Positions 30,090 to 38,514 of a DNA stretch of 41,757 bases are shown piece after piece. The notes under the pieces are model-generated. The model did not search any database. It was given only the letters and a program-made list of their open reading frames with translations, and was not told where the DNA came from. Both the position numbers and the translations under genes were made by a program. Origin of the DNA: Ectobacillus ponti (GTDB lineage: Bacteria > Bacillota > Bacilli > Bacillales > Bacillaceae_G); the NCBI RefSeq assembly GCF_024294785.1, contig NZ_JANCLT010000021.1, positions 1 through 41,757 on the forward strand, given 5' to 3'. Position 1 is the first letter of the stretch, and every line of letters starts with the position of its first letter.

Positions 30090-30250
30090 TTGTCGTCAGA
30101 AAACGACAAAATGTGAGTTTGAGTTGTCCGCTGTGGAGGCACAGCACAAAGTTAGATATGCGTGAAAGCATACTCACCGAACAACATCCAGGAAGCTACT
30201 TAAGGACGTCGTTTGTTCAAGCAAATCATGTTGTCGGAAGCTGGTAATAT
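30090..30250 (+). ncRNA. Structured RNA candidate upstream of tRNA-Lys, copy A
   Basis: The predicted transcript folds densely. There is a first hairpin TTGTCGT/ACGACAA (30090-30109). A three-way junction is closed by GTGAGT/ACTCAC (30113-30118 with 30172-30177), with arms TTGT-cc-GCTGTG/CACAGC-ACAA (30124-30149) and ATGC/GCAT (30158-30171). A long-range stem CGA-a-CAACAT/ATGTTG-TCG (30178-30187 with 30228-30236) is also seen. The motif GGACGTCGTTTGT is at 30204-30216. No open frame of note and no known riboswitch is recognised. Pairings are seen; RNA function is inferred. Confidence 0.5.
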
Positions 30251-30252
30251 GA

Positions 30253-30278
30253 GAGCCATTAGCTCAGTCGGTAGAGCA
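30253..30278 (+). pseudogene. tRNA-Lys 5' fragment (26 nt)
   Basis: These 26 bases are identical to nucleotides 1-26 of the complete tRNA-Lys at 30405; with one preceding A the exact repeat is 27 bp (30252-30278 and 30404-30430). The fragment stops at the end of the D arm and runs straight into copy B of the structured element. It cannot be a functional tRNA. Confidence 0.9.
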
Positions 30279-30404
30279 CGATTGAATACGCTTCGAAGCT
30301 ATTGCTGCAGCGTACTCGCCGAGCCGCATCTTCGAGTAATCATACCGAGGTGAGGACGTCGTTTGTGCCCGCTACTTATTGAGGCGGAAAATGTCTCCGT
30401 GCAA
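30279..30404 (+). ncRNA. Structured RNA candidate upstream of tRNA-Lys, copy B
   Basis: This is a diverged copy of the preceding element. It shares GCGTACTCGCCGA (30310-30322, 11 of 13 with copy A 30168-30180) and the exact GGACGTCGTTTGT (30354-30366). The distance from that motif to the following tRNA sequence is 51 bases here and 49 in copy A. The arm TACGC/GCGTA (30287-30291 and 30310-30314) replaces TATGC/GCATA of copy A, a compensatory U-A to C-G change. TCGG-ta-GAG of the tRNA fragment (30268-30276) can pair with CTC-g-CCGA (30315-30322). Confidence 0.5.
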
Positions 30405-30480
30405 GAGCCATTAGCTCAGTCGGTAGAGCATCTGACTTTTAATCAGAGGGTCGAAGGTTCGAGTCCTTCATGGCTCACCA
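30405..30480 (+). tRNA. tRNA-Lys (anticodon TTT)
   Basis: Acceptor arms GAGCCAT and ATGGCTC, D arm GCTC/GAGC, anticodon stem TCTGA/TCAGA with loop CTTTTAA (anticodon TTT) and T arm GGTTCGAGTCC. CCA is encoded. It is the first complete gene of a Lys-Glu-Asp-Phe cluster, the same order as the B. subtilis trnY group near walR. Confidence 0.97.
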
Positions 30481-30493
30481 TTCTTTTCACTGT

Positions 30494-30565
30494 GGCCCGT
30501 TGGTCAAGCGGTTAAGACACCGCCCTTTCACGGCGGTAACACGGGTTCGAATCCCGTACGGGTCA
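30494..30565 (+). tRNA. tRNA-Glu (anticodon TTC)
   Basis: Acceptor arms GGCCCGT and ACGGGTC, anticodon stem CCGCC/GGCGG with loop CTTTCAC (anticodon TTC), T loop TTCGAAT. CCA is not encoded and must be added after transcription. Confidence 0.96.
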
Positions 30566-30587
30566 CTTCATATATATGTTTGCCCAT

Positions 30588-30663
30588 GGTCCCGTGGTGT
30601 AGCGGTTAACATGCCTGCCTGTCACGCAGGAGATCGCCGGTTCGATCCCGGTCGGGACCGCCA
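30588..30663 (+). tRNA. tRNA-Asp (anticodon GTC)
   Basis: Acceptor arms GGTCCCG and CGGGACC, anticodon stem CCTGC/GCAGG with loop CTGTCAC (anticodon GTC), discriminator G and an encoded CCA. A small hairpin ACCGC/GCGGT with four T's (30673-30691) follows before tRNA-Phe and may be a processing or pausing site. Confidence 0.97.
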
Positions 30664-30707
30664 CTTTGTTTCACCGCAAAGAAGCGGTTTTACATAGATA
30701 CCTTTTT

Positions 30708-30780
<73 letters not shown>

Positions 30781-30786
30781 CTTCCC

Positions 30787-30817
30787 AAGATATTAAGAGG
30801 AATCTTAATATCTTTTT
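30787..30817 (+). terminator. tRNA cluster terminator
   Basis: AAGATATTAAGA (30787-30798) and TCTTAATATCTT (30803-30814) form a perfect 12-bp stem with a 4-base loop. T's follow. Confidence 0.92.
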
Positions 30818-30840
30818 TATTTTGCCGAACCGGAAGCGGT

Positions 30841-30869
30841 TTTACAAATGCAGACAATTCTTTTACAAT
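30841..30869 (+). promoter_or_regulatory. walR operon promoter
   Basis: TTTACA (30841-30846), a 17-base spacer and TACAAT (30864-30869). The predicted start near 30876 lies just before a terminator-like hairpin. Confidence 0.65.
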
Positions 30870-30884
30870 AGAAGTGGATAAAAG

Positions 30885-30910
30885 CCTCTAGCCGCACGCT
30901 AGAGGTTTTT
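30885..30910 (+). terminator. Terminator-like hairpin in the walR leader
   Basis: CCTCTAGC (30885-30892) and GCTAGAGG (30898-30905) pair around a 5-base loop, and five T's follow. It is 65 bases before walR and downstream of the only good promoter, so it may attenuate the operon. Alternatively it is a second terminator of the tRNA cluster and walR starts from a promoter I do not recognise. Confidence 0.7.
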
Positions 30911-30974
30911 CTGTAACAGATACATAGGCAGGGAAAGAACTGCTGCTATATATTGTGAAGGGAAGTGTGTTGTG

Positions 30975-31682
30975 ATGATGGGAAAGAAAATCCTCATTGT
31001 AGATGATGAAAAACCAATTGCAGACATTCTGAAGTTCAATTTGGAGAAGGAAGGCTTTGAAATTGTACTGGCCCACGACGGGGAAGAAGCCATTGAAAAG
31101 GTGCAGGCTGAAGTGCCCGATATGATTCTATTGGACATCATGCTGCCGGGCAAGGACGGCCTTGAGGTGTGCAGGGAAGTGCGCAAGAGCTTTGAAATGC
31201 CCATTATTATGCTGACAGCAAAAGACTCTGAAATTGACAAAGTATTGGGGCTGGAGCTCGGGGCGGACGATTATGTCACGAAGCCGTTCAGCACGAGAGA
31301 ATTATTGGCGCGTGTAAAAGCAAACCTGCGCCGCCATCAGAATACAGGAAGTGCGGATAAAGAAGAAAATACAGAGCTTGTAATTGGACCTATTCTGATT
31401 AATCCGAATGCGTATAGTGTGACGAAGCGTGATGAGAGCATTGAGCTTACACATAGAGAATTTGAACTGCTGCATTATTTGGCCAAGCATCTGGGACAGG
31501 TTATGACACGTGAACACCTGCTGCAGACTGTGTGGGGCTATGACTACTTTGGCGATGTACGCACAGTGGATGTGACAGTACGCCGCCTGCGCGAGAAGAT
31601 TGAAGACAATCCAAGCCACCCTACTCTGATTGTTACAAGACGGGGAGTCGGCTATTATTTGCGTGATCCAGAACAGGAGTAG
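30975..31682 (+). CDS. walR: Response regulator WalR (YycF)
   Basis: WalR is the essential OmpR-family regulator of cell-wall hydrolase genes. The 235 residues have a receiver domain with acidic Asp10/Asp11, phospho-acceptor Asp54 in ILLDIMLP, and the Thr and Lys switch residues in MLTAKD and YVTKPFS. A winged-helix DNA-binding domain (about 130-232) has the recognition segment [18 protein letters not shown] at 30975 is 9 bases from GGAAG. A GTG one codon upstream and an ATG one codon downstream are alternatives. walK begins 4 bases after the stop. Confidence 0.95.
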   Translation: MMGKKILIVDDEKPIADILKFNLEKEGFEIVLAHDGEEAIEKVQAEVPDMILLDIMLPGKDGLEVCREVRKSFEMPIIMLTAKDSEIDKVLGLELGADDYVTKPFSTRELLARVKANLRRHQNTGSADKEENTELVIGPILINPNAYSVTKRDESIELTHREFELLHYLAKHLGQVMTREHLLQTVWGYDYFGDVRTVDVTVRRLREKIEDNPSHPTLIVTRRGVGYYLRDPEQE

Positions 31683-31685
31683 ACA

Positions 31686-33518
31686 ATGAAAAAAGTTGGA
31701 TTCTTTCAGTCCATTCATCTGAAGTTTGTTCTTATCTATATGCTGTTGATCCTGCTTGCCATGCAGATCATCGGGGTGTATTTCGTGCAGGAGCTGGAGT
31801 CCAAGCTTGTCGATAACTTCCAGCAGTCCTTAACGCAGCGGACAAAGCTGCTGGAGTACAACCTGAAGCAGGAGATGAAAAAGGCTGAAGAAGATAAGAA
31901 TGCAAAAACAGAGGTAGATATACGGGGGCTTCTGCAGGATTTCACCCAAAATTTAAAGGGGGATATTCAGGAGGTCCGGATTATTGACGCAACGAGCAGC
32001 CGGGTTATTGCAACCTCTGATGCCAATCAGAGCATTGTCGGCAAGAAAACGACGGAGCTGATTGTCAAGCGTGCCCTTCTGAGCGGCAAGGAGGAACGGA
32101 GCACAGAGCTGCAGCAGAATTCAGGGGATCGGATGCAGATTACGGCCTCCCCCATTCAGACAGATGGCCGGGTAAGCGGTGTTATCTATACGGTTGCCTC
32201 AATGAAGGATGTCTATGACCAAATGAAGGTCATTAATCAAATCTTTGCAACCGGAACCGTCATCGCCTTGCTCGTCACGGCTGTATTGGGGATTTTGCTG
32301 GCCCAGACAATCACCCGCCCTATTTCTGATATGAGGCGGCAGGCTGTTGAGATGGCAAAGGGAAACTATTCCCGCAAGGTAAAGGTATATGGCTATGATG
32401 AAATCGGCCAGCTGGCATTGGCCTTTAATAACCTGTCCAAGAAGCTTCAGCAGGCACGGGCTTCGACAGAGAGCGAGCGGAGAAAGCTGACTTCAGTTCT
32501 GTCCCATATGACGGATGGCGTGATTGCCACTGATCGCAAGGGCCGTATTATCCTTTTGAATGACCCGGCGGAAAAGATGCTGAATGTTTCACGTGAAACA
32601 GCGCTGGACCAGCCGATTCTTGAAGTCCTCGGCATTCAGGAGGAATATACGCTGGATAACCTGTTTGAGGAGCCGGATTCTGTTCTGCTGGATTTCAGCA
32701 CACGGGAGGAGCCATATATTTTACGTGCCAGCTTCTCTGTTATTCAGAAGGAAACAGGAAAGGCAAATGGTTTAATCGCAGTCCTCTATGATGTAACGGA
32801 GCAGGAACGGATTGACCGGGAACGGCGGGAGTTTGTGGCGAACGTATCCCACGAGCTGCGGACGCCGCTGACAACGATGAGAAGCTACATTGAAGCGTTG
32901 GGCGAAGGCGCTTGGCAGGACCAGGAGCTGGCGCCGCGTTTCTTGTCCGTGGCGCAGGATGAAACAGAGCGCATGATCCGGCTTGTGAATGACCTGTTGA
33001 AGCTTTCCAAGATGGACAGCACAGAATACCGCCTCATGAAGGAATGGGTGGATTTCACAGAGTTCTTCAACCGGATTATTGACCGCTTTGAAATGTCCAA
33101 GGAACAGAATGTCACCTTCAAGCGGGCCTTCTCTAAAAAGGTGCGCTTCCTGGAAATTGATGAGGATAAAATTACGCAGGTGCTCTATAACATTATTTCC
33201 AATGCCATGAAGTATTCCCCGGAAGGCGGCACCATCACGTACCGCTTGCGGGACCGTGATGATGTATTGGAAATCAGCATCAGCGATCAGGGCGTGGGAA
33301 TCCCGAAGGAGAATGTGGATAAGATTTTTGACCGCTTCTACCGGGTGGACAAGGCCCGTTCCCGCCAGTTGGGCGGCACAGGGCTTGGTCTGGCAATCGC
33401 GAAGGAAATGGTGCAGGCGCACGGCGGAGCGATTTGGGCGAAAAGTGAAGAAGGAAAAGGTACGACAATTTACTTCACTCTTCCCATGGAAAAAGAGCAA
33501 GAGGATGAATGGGAATGA
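31686..33518 (+). CDS. walK: Sensor histidine kinase WalK (YycG)
   Basis: WalK is the essential sensor kinase that phosphorylates WalR in response to cell-wall state. The 610 residues contain TM1 (about 13-33) and an extracellular PAS-like domain (about 35-185). TM2 (about 187-207), HAMP (about 208-258) and a cytoplasmic PAS domain (about 265-370) follow. The H box FVANVSHELRTPL has His389, and the ATPase boxes are NAMKYSPEGG, DQGVGIP and GGTGLGLAI. The PAS-encoding part contains a perfect parS site that encodes NVSRET. The stop overlaps the walH start (ATGA). Confidence 0.97.
   Translation: MKKVGFFQSIHLKFVLIYMLLILLAMQIIGVYFVQELESKLVDNFQQSLTQRTKLLEYNLKQEMKKAEEDKNAKTEVDIRGLLQDFTQNLKGDIQEVRIIDATSSRVIATSDANQSIVGKKTTELIVKRALLSGKEERSTELQQNSGDRMQITASPIQTDGRVSGVIYTVASMKDVYDQMKVINQIFATGTVIALLVTAVLGILLAQTITRPISDMRRQAVEMAKGNYSRKVKVYGYDEIGQLALAFNNLSKKLQQARASTESERRKLTSVLSHMTDGVIATDRKGRIILLNDPAEKMLNVSRETALDQPILEVLGIQEEYTLDNLFEEPDSVLLDFSTREEPYILRASFSVIQKETGKANGLIAVLYDVTEQERIDRERREFVANVSHELRTPLTTMRSYIEALGEGAWQDQELAPRFLSVAQDETERMIRLVNDLLKLSKMDSTEYRLMKEWVDFTEFFNRIIDRFEMSKEQNVTFKRAFSKKVRFLEIDEDKITQVLYNIISNAMKYSPEGGTITYRLRDRDDVLEISISDQGVGIPKENVDKIFDRFYRVDKARSRQLGGTGLGLAIAKEMVQAHGGAIWAKSEEGKGTTIYFTLPMEKEQEDEWE
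32585..32600. other. parS: parS site (perfect) inside walK
   Basis: TGTTTCACGTGAAACA occurs within the walK coding sequence, in the frame that gives the residues VSRET of the PAS domain. It is about 25 kb from the dnaA-dnaN origin. A perfect 16-bp palindrome in an essential gene is very unlikely by chance. Confidence 0.97.
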
Positions 33519-34855
33519 ATATAGAGACCTTCAAAACAGCAATTCTGACGGTCCTTGTCGGGATGAGCCTGGCACTTACCTACAGCCTTTGGACCTATCA
33601 GCCGAACTCTGACGCCCAATCCAACACGAAATATATCCAGGATGTCCCGGCTGTGGCGAAGAAGGAAATGAATGAGGTGGTATATCCTTCACGCGTGGCC
33701 ATCCATACAGAAAACAGCCATAAAGTCAGCTACTCCAACAGTCTGAATGCCTCTCTGTACCGGTTGCTGGAAAAAGGGGAGTTTCAAAATCTGCATGACC
33801 GCTCCGCTTCTGTTGCCAAGGATGAATTTCTTTCTTTCATGCATGGAAAAGGGAAAATGGAGTTTGTTTTTCCTGCAGAAATATCTCTCCATACAATCCG
33901 GAAGGTGCTGAACTTCAAGGATAAGGACATAGAAGATTACAGCTTTGACCGGATTGTTATTGATACAGCAGAGAGCCGGGATAACAACGTGGACGTGTAT
34001 TTTGTTTCCTATGAAGCAAGGAAAGTATATGAGGCAGTGATGAAGGGTGTCGCGCTTAAGGATTTGGAGCGGGAGCAAGCGGCTATCAAGGAAAAGGCGC
34101 CCAGCTACTTTTTATACAAGCTCAATGAAACAAAGGCTGTCTTTCTGCCGGAAGCAAGCACTTCCCTGCCGCGCAAGCTGTATGTAACGAGCAACCTTTT
34201 AGAAGAGCAATTTAAAAATGTGCTGTTTACGGACCCGAGATATGTGAAAAAGGATGATGCAGGATCATCGGATGTCTACACAGACGGCACCCGGCTCTTG
34301 CGCATTTTTAAGGAAAACCGTATGCTCCGGTATGAAAACCCCACTGTTTCCGGCAGCCAGTATTTAATCGGCAGCTCATTGGTGCAGCAGAGCGTTGATT
34401 TCGTGAATAGCCATGGCGGCTGGTCGGATACGTACCGCCTGGATGAAATTCAGGCAAAGCGCGGAAAAGCCATTTTCCGGGTGTATGAAGGAGATCTCCC
34501 TGTATTTAATGCAAATGGCATGGCAGCCTTGAAGCTGACGTGGGGGACAAATGAATTAAAAGCATATGAACGCCCGCTGTTCCGGCTTTTCCTTGAAAAG
34601 AAGGAAGAGGATCAGGTCAGTCTGCCATCCGGACAAGCCATCCAGGCTTTTATTGAAAAGAGCAACAAGGTGAATATGCAGGGCATTGAGGATATTAATG
34701 TCGGCTATGAGCTGGAGCCGCAGCTTGGGCTGGAGAATGAACACCTGGTGGCAGTCAAGCTGAATCCCATTTGGTACATTAAGTATAATGACAGATATGT
34801 AAAGGTAACTGTAAGTGATGCAGGAGGAGAGATCAGTGGATTGGAACAAAATTAA
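33515..34855 (+). CDS. walH: WalK regulator WalH (YycH)
   Basis: WalH is a membrane-anchored extracellular protein that, with WalI, restrains WalK in B. subtilis. The 446 residues have one N-terminal membrane helix (FKTAILTVLVGMSLALTYSLW) and then an extracellular domain of the YycH family. ATG at 33515 overlaps the walK stop. An in-frame ATG at 33509 is too close to GAGG. The sequence overlaps walI by 20 bases. Confidence 0.93.
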   Translation: MNIETFKTAILTVLVGMSLALTYSLWTYQPNSDAQSNTKYIQDVPAVAKKEMNEVVYPSRVAIHTENSHKVSYSNSLNASLYRLLEKGEFQNLHDRSASVAKDEFLSFMHGKGKMEFVFPAEISLHTIRKVLNFKDKDIEDYSFDRIVIDTAESRDNNVDVYFVSYEARKVYEAVMKGVALKDLEREQAAIKEKAPSYFLYKLNETKAVFLPEASTSLPRKLYVTSNLLEEQFKNVLFTDPRYVKKDDAGSSDVYTDGTRLLRIFKENRMLRYENPTVSGSQYLIGSSLVQQSVDFVNSHGGWSDTYRLDEIQAKRGKAIFRVYEGDLPVFNANGMAALKLTWGTNELKAYERPLFRLFLEKKEEDQVSLPSGQAIQAFIEKSNKVNMQGIEDINVGYELEPQLGLENEHLVAVKLNPIWYIKYNDRYVKVTVSDAGGEISGLEQN

Positions 34856-35633
34856 AACCATCTTCATTATTACATTTCTGATCCTTGATATCTTTCTGCT
34901 CGTGCAGTTTCTGCAAAAGCGCAATGATTCTCAGGTGGAACTGATGACAGAGACATCGGTGGAGGAGCAACTGGAAGCAGATAAGATCACCTATGTAGAT
35001 TTGCCGAAGGAACAAATCAAAGAGACGTATATAAGCGGCAAGAGCAGAGTGTTTAAGGAAGCGGATCTCAAGGGCCTGCGGGACCAGACAGCTTCCTTAT
35101 CCAACACAAACACCATGCTGTATGCAAAGCTGAAGGAGCCTATTTCCGTCCCTAAGAGCGACCGCGGCTATTTCTTTGAAGAATTCCTGCGGACTTATGT
35201 GCTTGATGGGCCTAAGTATAAGTATTGGCGGATTGAGCAAAAGGAAGGGAAAATTTACTTCTTCCAGCAGTATAAGGGGAAGAACATTTTCCATAACGAA
35301 TATGCCCAAATCCAGATGAATCTGAATGACCATGATGAGATTGTCTCCTACACACAGACTATGCTGACGGATATTACAGAGCTTGGCGGCAAGGATAAGG
35401 CACAAAATATCATTACGGCCATCAAAGCCCTGGAAGCTCTGTATTTGAAGAATAATCTGAAGTCCGGAGACCGCGTGACAAAGGTGGAGCTGGGCTATTA
35501 TACGGTGGTGCCATATTCGGCCGGCATACAGGTGATCGCGCCAACGTGGCATTTTGTCGTGAATGGAAAAGACGACTACTTTATCAATGCGGTGGAAGGA
35601 CAGATTATTAAGATGGATAAGGATAATTCATGA
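34836..35633 (+). CDS. walI: WalK regulator WalI (YycI)
   Basis: WalI partners WalH at WalK. The 265 residues start [25 protein letters not shown], a single membrane anchor, and continue as an extracellular YycI domain of paired YycH-like folds (for example [15 protein letters not shown] and the later [24 protein letters not shown]). GTG at 34836, directly preceded by GGAGGAGA and 4 more bases, gives the family start MDWNK. The earlier in-frame GTG at 34815 lies before the ribosome site and is rejected. Confidence 0.92.
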   Translation: MDWNKIKTIFIITFLILDIFLLVQFLQKRNDSQVELMTETSVEEQLEADKITYVDLPKEQIKETYISGKSRVFKEADLKGLRDQTASLSNTNTMLYAKLKEPISVPKSDRGYFFEEFLRTYVLDGPKYKYWRIEQKEGKIYFFQQYKGKNIFHNEYAQIQMNLNDHDEIVSYTQTMLTDITELGGKDKAQNIITAIKALEALYLKNNLKSGDRVTKVELGYYTVVPYSAGIQVIAPTWHFVVNGKDDYFINAVEGQIIKMDKDNS

Positions 35634-35647
35634 AGGGGCGAGAAGAC

Positions 35648-36442
35648 ATGAGCTTGCATTTCAGTGTTCTTTCCAGTGGAAGCTCGGGCAACCTCTTCTA
35701 CATCGGAACAGACAAGCAAAGGCTGCTGGTGGATGCCGGCTTGAGCGGGAAGGCGACAGACGCCTTGTTCCAGCAGGTGCAGTTGGATCCGCGGGAGCTG
35801 GGCGGCATCCTGGTTACCCATGAGCACAGCGACCATATTAAAGGACTTGGAGTGCTTGCCAGAAAGTATGCACTCCCTATTTATGCAAATGAAAAAACAT
35901 GGCGGGCGATGGAGCCGTTGATCGGGGAAATTCCCACTGATCAGAAGTTCGTATTCTCCACAGGCACGGTAAAGACATTTGGAGACCTGGAGGTAGAGTC
36001 CTTCGGGGTATCCCACGACGCAGCTGAGCCGATGTTTTATGTGTTTCACCAGGGCGATAAGAAGGTGGCTCTGATTACGGACACCGGCTACGTCAGCGAC
36101 CGGATGAAGGGCATCATCAAGGGAGCAGATGCCTTTATCTTCGAAAGCAATCATGATGTGGAAATGCTGCGCATGGGGCGGTATCCTTGGAGCGTAAAGC
36201 GCCGTATCCTCAGCGATGTCGGCCACGTATCAAATGAGGATGCCGCACTCGCCATGCATGATGTCATCACGGACCAGACAAAGCATATTTACCTTGCCCA
36301 CTTGAGCCAGGACAACAATATGAAGGAGCTTGCCAGATTGGCCGTCTCCCAGGTGCTTGAGGAAAAGGGGCATGCTGTGGGACAGGCCTTCCAGGTTCAT
36401 GACACAGACCCAAAGCATCCGACGAAAATTCAATACGTATAA
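35648..36442 (+). CDS. walJ: Metallo-beta-lactamase-fold protein WalJ (YycJ)
   Basis: WalJ is a cytoplasmic metallo-beta-lactamase-fold hydrolase linked to DNA repair and coordination of replication with division in relatives; its substrate is not certain. The 264 residues begin [20 protein letters not shown] and have the metal motif THEHSDH, the later [10 protein letters not shown] and TDTGYVSD ligands, and a C-terminal HLSQDNN. ATG at 35648 with AAGGGGCGAG upstream is preferred to an in-frame ATG at 35630 that overlaps walI. Confidence 0.93.
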   Translation: MSLHFSVLSSGSSGNLFYIGTDKQRLLVDAGLSGKATDALFQQVQLDPRELGGILVTHEHSDHIKGLGVLARKYALPIYANEKTWRAMEPLIGEIPTDQKFVFSTGTVKTFGDLEVESFGVSHDAAEPMFYVFHQGDKKVALITDTGYVSDRMKGIIKGADAFIFESNHDVEMLRMGRYPWSVKRRILSDVGHVSNEDAALAMHDVITDQTKHIYLAHLSQDNNMKELARLAVSQVLEEKGHAVGQAFQVHDTDPKHPTKIQYV

Positions 36443-36506
36443 TCTGCTTTTTTGGCAAACAATAAAAGCGTATACGTATGTTTTTCGGAAGGAATGGTGA
36501 CAGATT

Positions 36507-37700
36507 ATGATGTTCTCTGACGAGCAGCATCCAAAGGAAAAAAAGCGAAACAGGACAGCTGCGTACACAGGGATTGCCGGTGTTGTCGTAGGTGCAGCCC
36601 TGTTCGCTTTTGCCGTGCCGACTGTCTCTAAAATGGGGTCGCAGGGTGGAGAAGGACAATCTGAGGCAAGAGGAACACAGATGATGCCTGTTTCACAGGG
36701 GCCGTCACAGGTCATGAATGTGGACGTCCGGACAGGCTTTGTTGATGCTGTGGATAAGGCGTCAGAAGCAGTAGTGGGTGTAATCAACATTCAAAAGGAC
36801 AGCTTCTCCGAGGCAGATGCGGAAGCCGGCACAGGCTCCGGCGTCATCTATAAGGTGGCAGGAGACAAGGCCTATATTGTGACAAACAATCATGTGGTCG
36901 AAGGAGCAACCCGTTTGGAGGTCAGCTTCAGCAACGGCCGCAAGACTGAAGCCAAGCTGTTGGGACGGGATGTAGTGACAGATCTGGCTGTGCTGCAGAT
37001 CAGCAGCAAGGATGTTAAGAAGGTTATTGAAATCGGCGACTCCACAAAGGTGCGCCGCGGAGAGCCGGCCATTGCCATCGGAAACCCGCTCGGCCTGGAG
37101 TTTTCCGGAACAGTCACGCAGGGCATCATCTCCGCAAATGAGCGCATCGTGCCAGTTGACTTGGATAAGGATGGCCATTATGATTGGCAGGTTGAAGTAC
37201 TGCAGACAGATGCGGCCATCAATCCGGGAAACAGCGGGGGAGCCCTTGTCAATGTTGCCGGACAGCTGATTGGCATTAACTCCATGAAAATCGCAGCCCA
37301 AGAGGTGGAGGGCATTGGATTGGCCATTCCCATCTCAAGAGCCCTCCCAGTGATTGATGAACTGGAGAAGACAGGCAAGGTACAGCGCCCATACTTGGGA
37401 GTGGAATTGCGCTCTTTGAATGAAATTCCAGGGTATTATCTGGACCGCACCTTGGAAATCCCACAGGATGTTGTCGACGGCGTTTGTATCCTGGATGTGA
37501 AGAGCCCGTCACCGGCAATGAGTGCCGGACTGCGGGAGTATGATGTAATTGTTGAGGCTGATGGAAAGCCGGTTCGTGACATTATTGAATTCCGGACGCT
37601 GCTGTACAGCAAGAAGGTCGGAGAAGAAATGAAGCTTACCTTCTACCGCAGTAACGATAAGAAAACCGCAACAGTAAAATTGAGTGCAGGGAACTATTAA
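36507..37700 (+). CDS. htrC: HtrA-like serine protease (HtrC/YyxA type)
   Basis: This is a membrane-anchored protease for damaged envelope proteins. The 397 residues have a short cytoplasmic, Lys/Arg-rich N-terminus and one membrane helix (about 19-41). A Gly/Ser/Gln linker and a trypsin-like domain follow, with the triad His129 (TNNHVVEG), Asp159 (TDLAVL) and Ser243 (GNSGGALVN). A C-terminal PDZ domain (about 300-395) is present. It closes the wal operon, as in Bacillus. ATG at 36507 with GGAAGGAATGGTGA upstream; a second ATG directly follows. Confidence 0.95.
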   Translation: MMFSDEQHPKEKKRNRTAAYTGIAGVVVGAALFAFAVPTVSKMGSQGGEGQSEARGTQMMPVSQGPSQVMNVDVRTGFVDAVDKASEAVVGVINIQKDSFSEADAEAGTGSGVIYKVAGDKAYIVTNNHVVEGATRLEVSFSNGRKTEAKLLGRDVVTDLAVLQISSKDVKKVIEIGDSTKVRRGEPAIAIGNPLGLEFSGTVTQGIISANERIVPVDLDKDGHYDWQVEVLQTDAAINPGNSGGALVNVAGQLIGINSMKIAAQEVEGIGLAIPISRALPVIDELEKTGKVQRPYLGVELRSLNEIPGYYLDRTLEIPQDVVDGVCILDVKSPSPAMSAGLREYDVIVEADGKPVRDIIEFRTLLYSKKVGEEMKLTFYRSNDKKTATVKLSAGNY

Positions 37701-37740
37701 GGAAAACAGGGGAGGTTCTCTCCTGTTTTCCTCTGTTTTG
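37701..37740 (+). terminator. htrC terminator
   Basis: GGAAAACAGG and CCTGTTTTCC (37701-37710 and 37722-37731), with an inner GAG/CTC pairing, are followed by TCTGTTTTG. It begins directly behind the stop codon. Confidence 0.85.
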
Positions 37741-37764
37741 CTGCAGATAAGGAGAGAAACGAGC

Positions 37765-37929
37765 ATGAATATCAGCTGCTGCCAAGAGCACGTGGAATTG
37801 GCATTGGACATTATTGTGGACGAATTTCAAACAGCGCCAGTTATCCACAGTGTGGATGAACAAACAGATCAGATACAAACCTGTGAATTCTGCAAAAATA
37901 ACGCAAATTATGTAGTTTCAGACCAATAA
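37765..37929 (+). CDS. CxxH/CxxC small protein (BA_5709 family)
   Basis: The 54-residue protein has a CCQEHVELALDIIVDEF segment (CxxH) and a CEFCKNNANYVV segment (CxxC), which together fit one zinc site. The family was named from the B. anthracis protein; the function is unknown. ATG at 37765 with AAGGAGAG upstream; reading from earlier codons would include the htrC terminator. A DnaA box (37841-37849) lies within its coding sequence, encoding part of PVIHSVDE, so the protein and the box array overlap. Confidence 0.9.
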   Translation: MNISCCQEHVELALDIIVDEFQTAPVIHSVDEQTDQIQTCEFCKNNANYVVSDQ

Positions 37930-37985
37930 CAGACTTTCCACAGTTGTGGATAAGGTTGTGGATATGTTGATAACTTAGTGGATAA
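37841..37985. other. DnaA-box cluster upstream of rlmH
   Basis: Boxes are TTATCCACA (37841-37849, perfect), TGTGGATGA (37851-37859), TGTGGATAA (37945-37953, perfect), TGTGGATAT (37957-37965) and AGTGGATAA (37977-37985). The last three are in the same orientation, 12 and 20 bases apart. In B. subtilis a DnaA-box cluster is known before yydA, the rlmH orthologue, and such clusters restrain initiation. The present cluster appears to be its counterpart. Confidence 0.85.
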
Positions 37986-38009
37986 TATCGGATGAAGAGG
38001 AGAGTACAT

Positions 38010-38489
38010 GTGAATATCTCAATCATTTCAATTGGCAAGCTGAAAGAGAAATATTTAAAGCAAGGAATTGACGAATACCTGAAGCGGCTGTCCTTGTATG
38101 CCAAGATGGAGATTGTGGAACTGCCGGATGAGAAGGCTCCTGAAAATTTGAGCGAGGCAGAGATGGAAATGGTGAAGGAGAAGGAAGGAAAGCGCATTCT
38201 GGAGAAGATCAGTGATGATACACATGTCATTGCCTTGGCCATCCAGGGGAAACTGCGCTCTTCAGAGGAGCTGGCAAAGGAAATGGACCGGCTGGCCACC
38301 TATGGAAAAAGCAAGGTGGCATTTGTCATTGGCGGCTCGCTCGGTTTGAGTGATGCGGTGATGAAGCGGTCCAATGATACACTATCCTTCTCCAAGATGA
38401 CCTTCCCGCATCAGCTCATGCGGCTGATTCTGCTGGAGCAGGTGTATCGGGCGTTTCGGATTAACCGGAATGAGCCTTATCACAAATAA
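38010..38489 (+). CDS. rlmH: 23S rRNA (pseudouridine1915-N3)-methyltransferase RlmH
   Basis: RlmH is a SPOUT-fold enzyme that methylates pseudouridine 1915 of 23S rRNA on the assembled 70S ribosome. The 159 residues begin [20 protein letters not shown] and end with the trefoil-knot segments [17 protein letters not shown] and [28 protein letters not shown]. The GTG at 38010 follows GAGGAGAG. An in-frame ATG 18 bases upstream overlaps the ribosome site and is rejected. Confidence 0.97.
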   Translation: MNISIISIGKLKEKYLKQGIDEYLKRLSLYAKMEIVELPDEKAPENLSEAEMEMVKEKEGKRILEKISDDTHVIALAIQGKLRSSEELAKEMDRLATYGKSKVAFVIGGSLGLSDAVMKRSNDTLSFSKMTFPHQLMRLILLEQVYRAFRINRNEPYHK

Positions 38490-38514
38490 AGGCAGCTGTT
38501 ACAGGAGGAGAAGT

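Noticed and set aside
28673-30142. A 489-codon open frame antisense to purA
   Set aside because: It lies wholly opposite a highly conserved gene, has Cys/Ala/His-rich nonsense composition and no ribosome site. It is open because of purA codon bias.
30011-30247. A 78-codon frame over the purA terminator and structured element
   Set aside because: It starts inside the terminator stem, and the region is explained by base-paired structure rather than by coding.
30253-30480. Prophage or integrative-element attachment at tRNA-Lys
   Set aside because: Integrases that use tRNA genes duplicate the 3' part; here the 5' part is repeated, the interval is only about 150 bases and no integrase is present.
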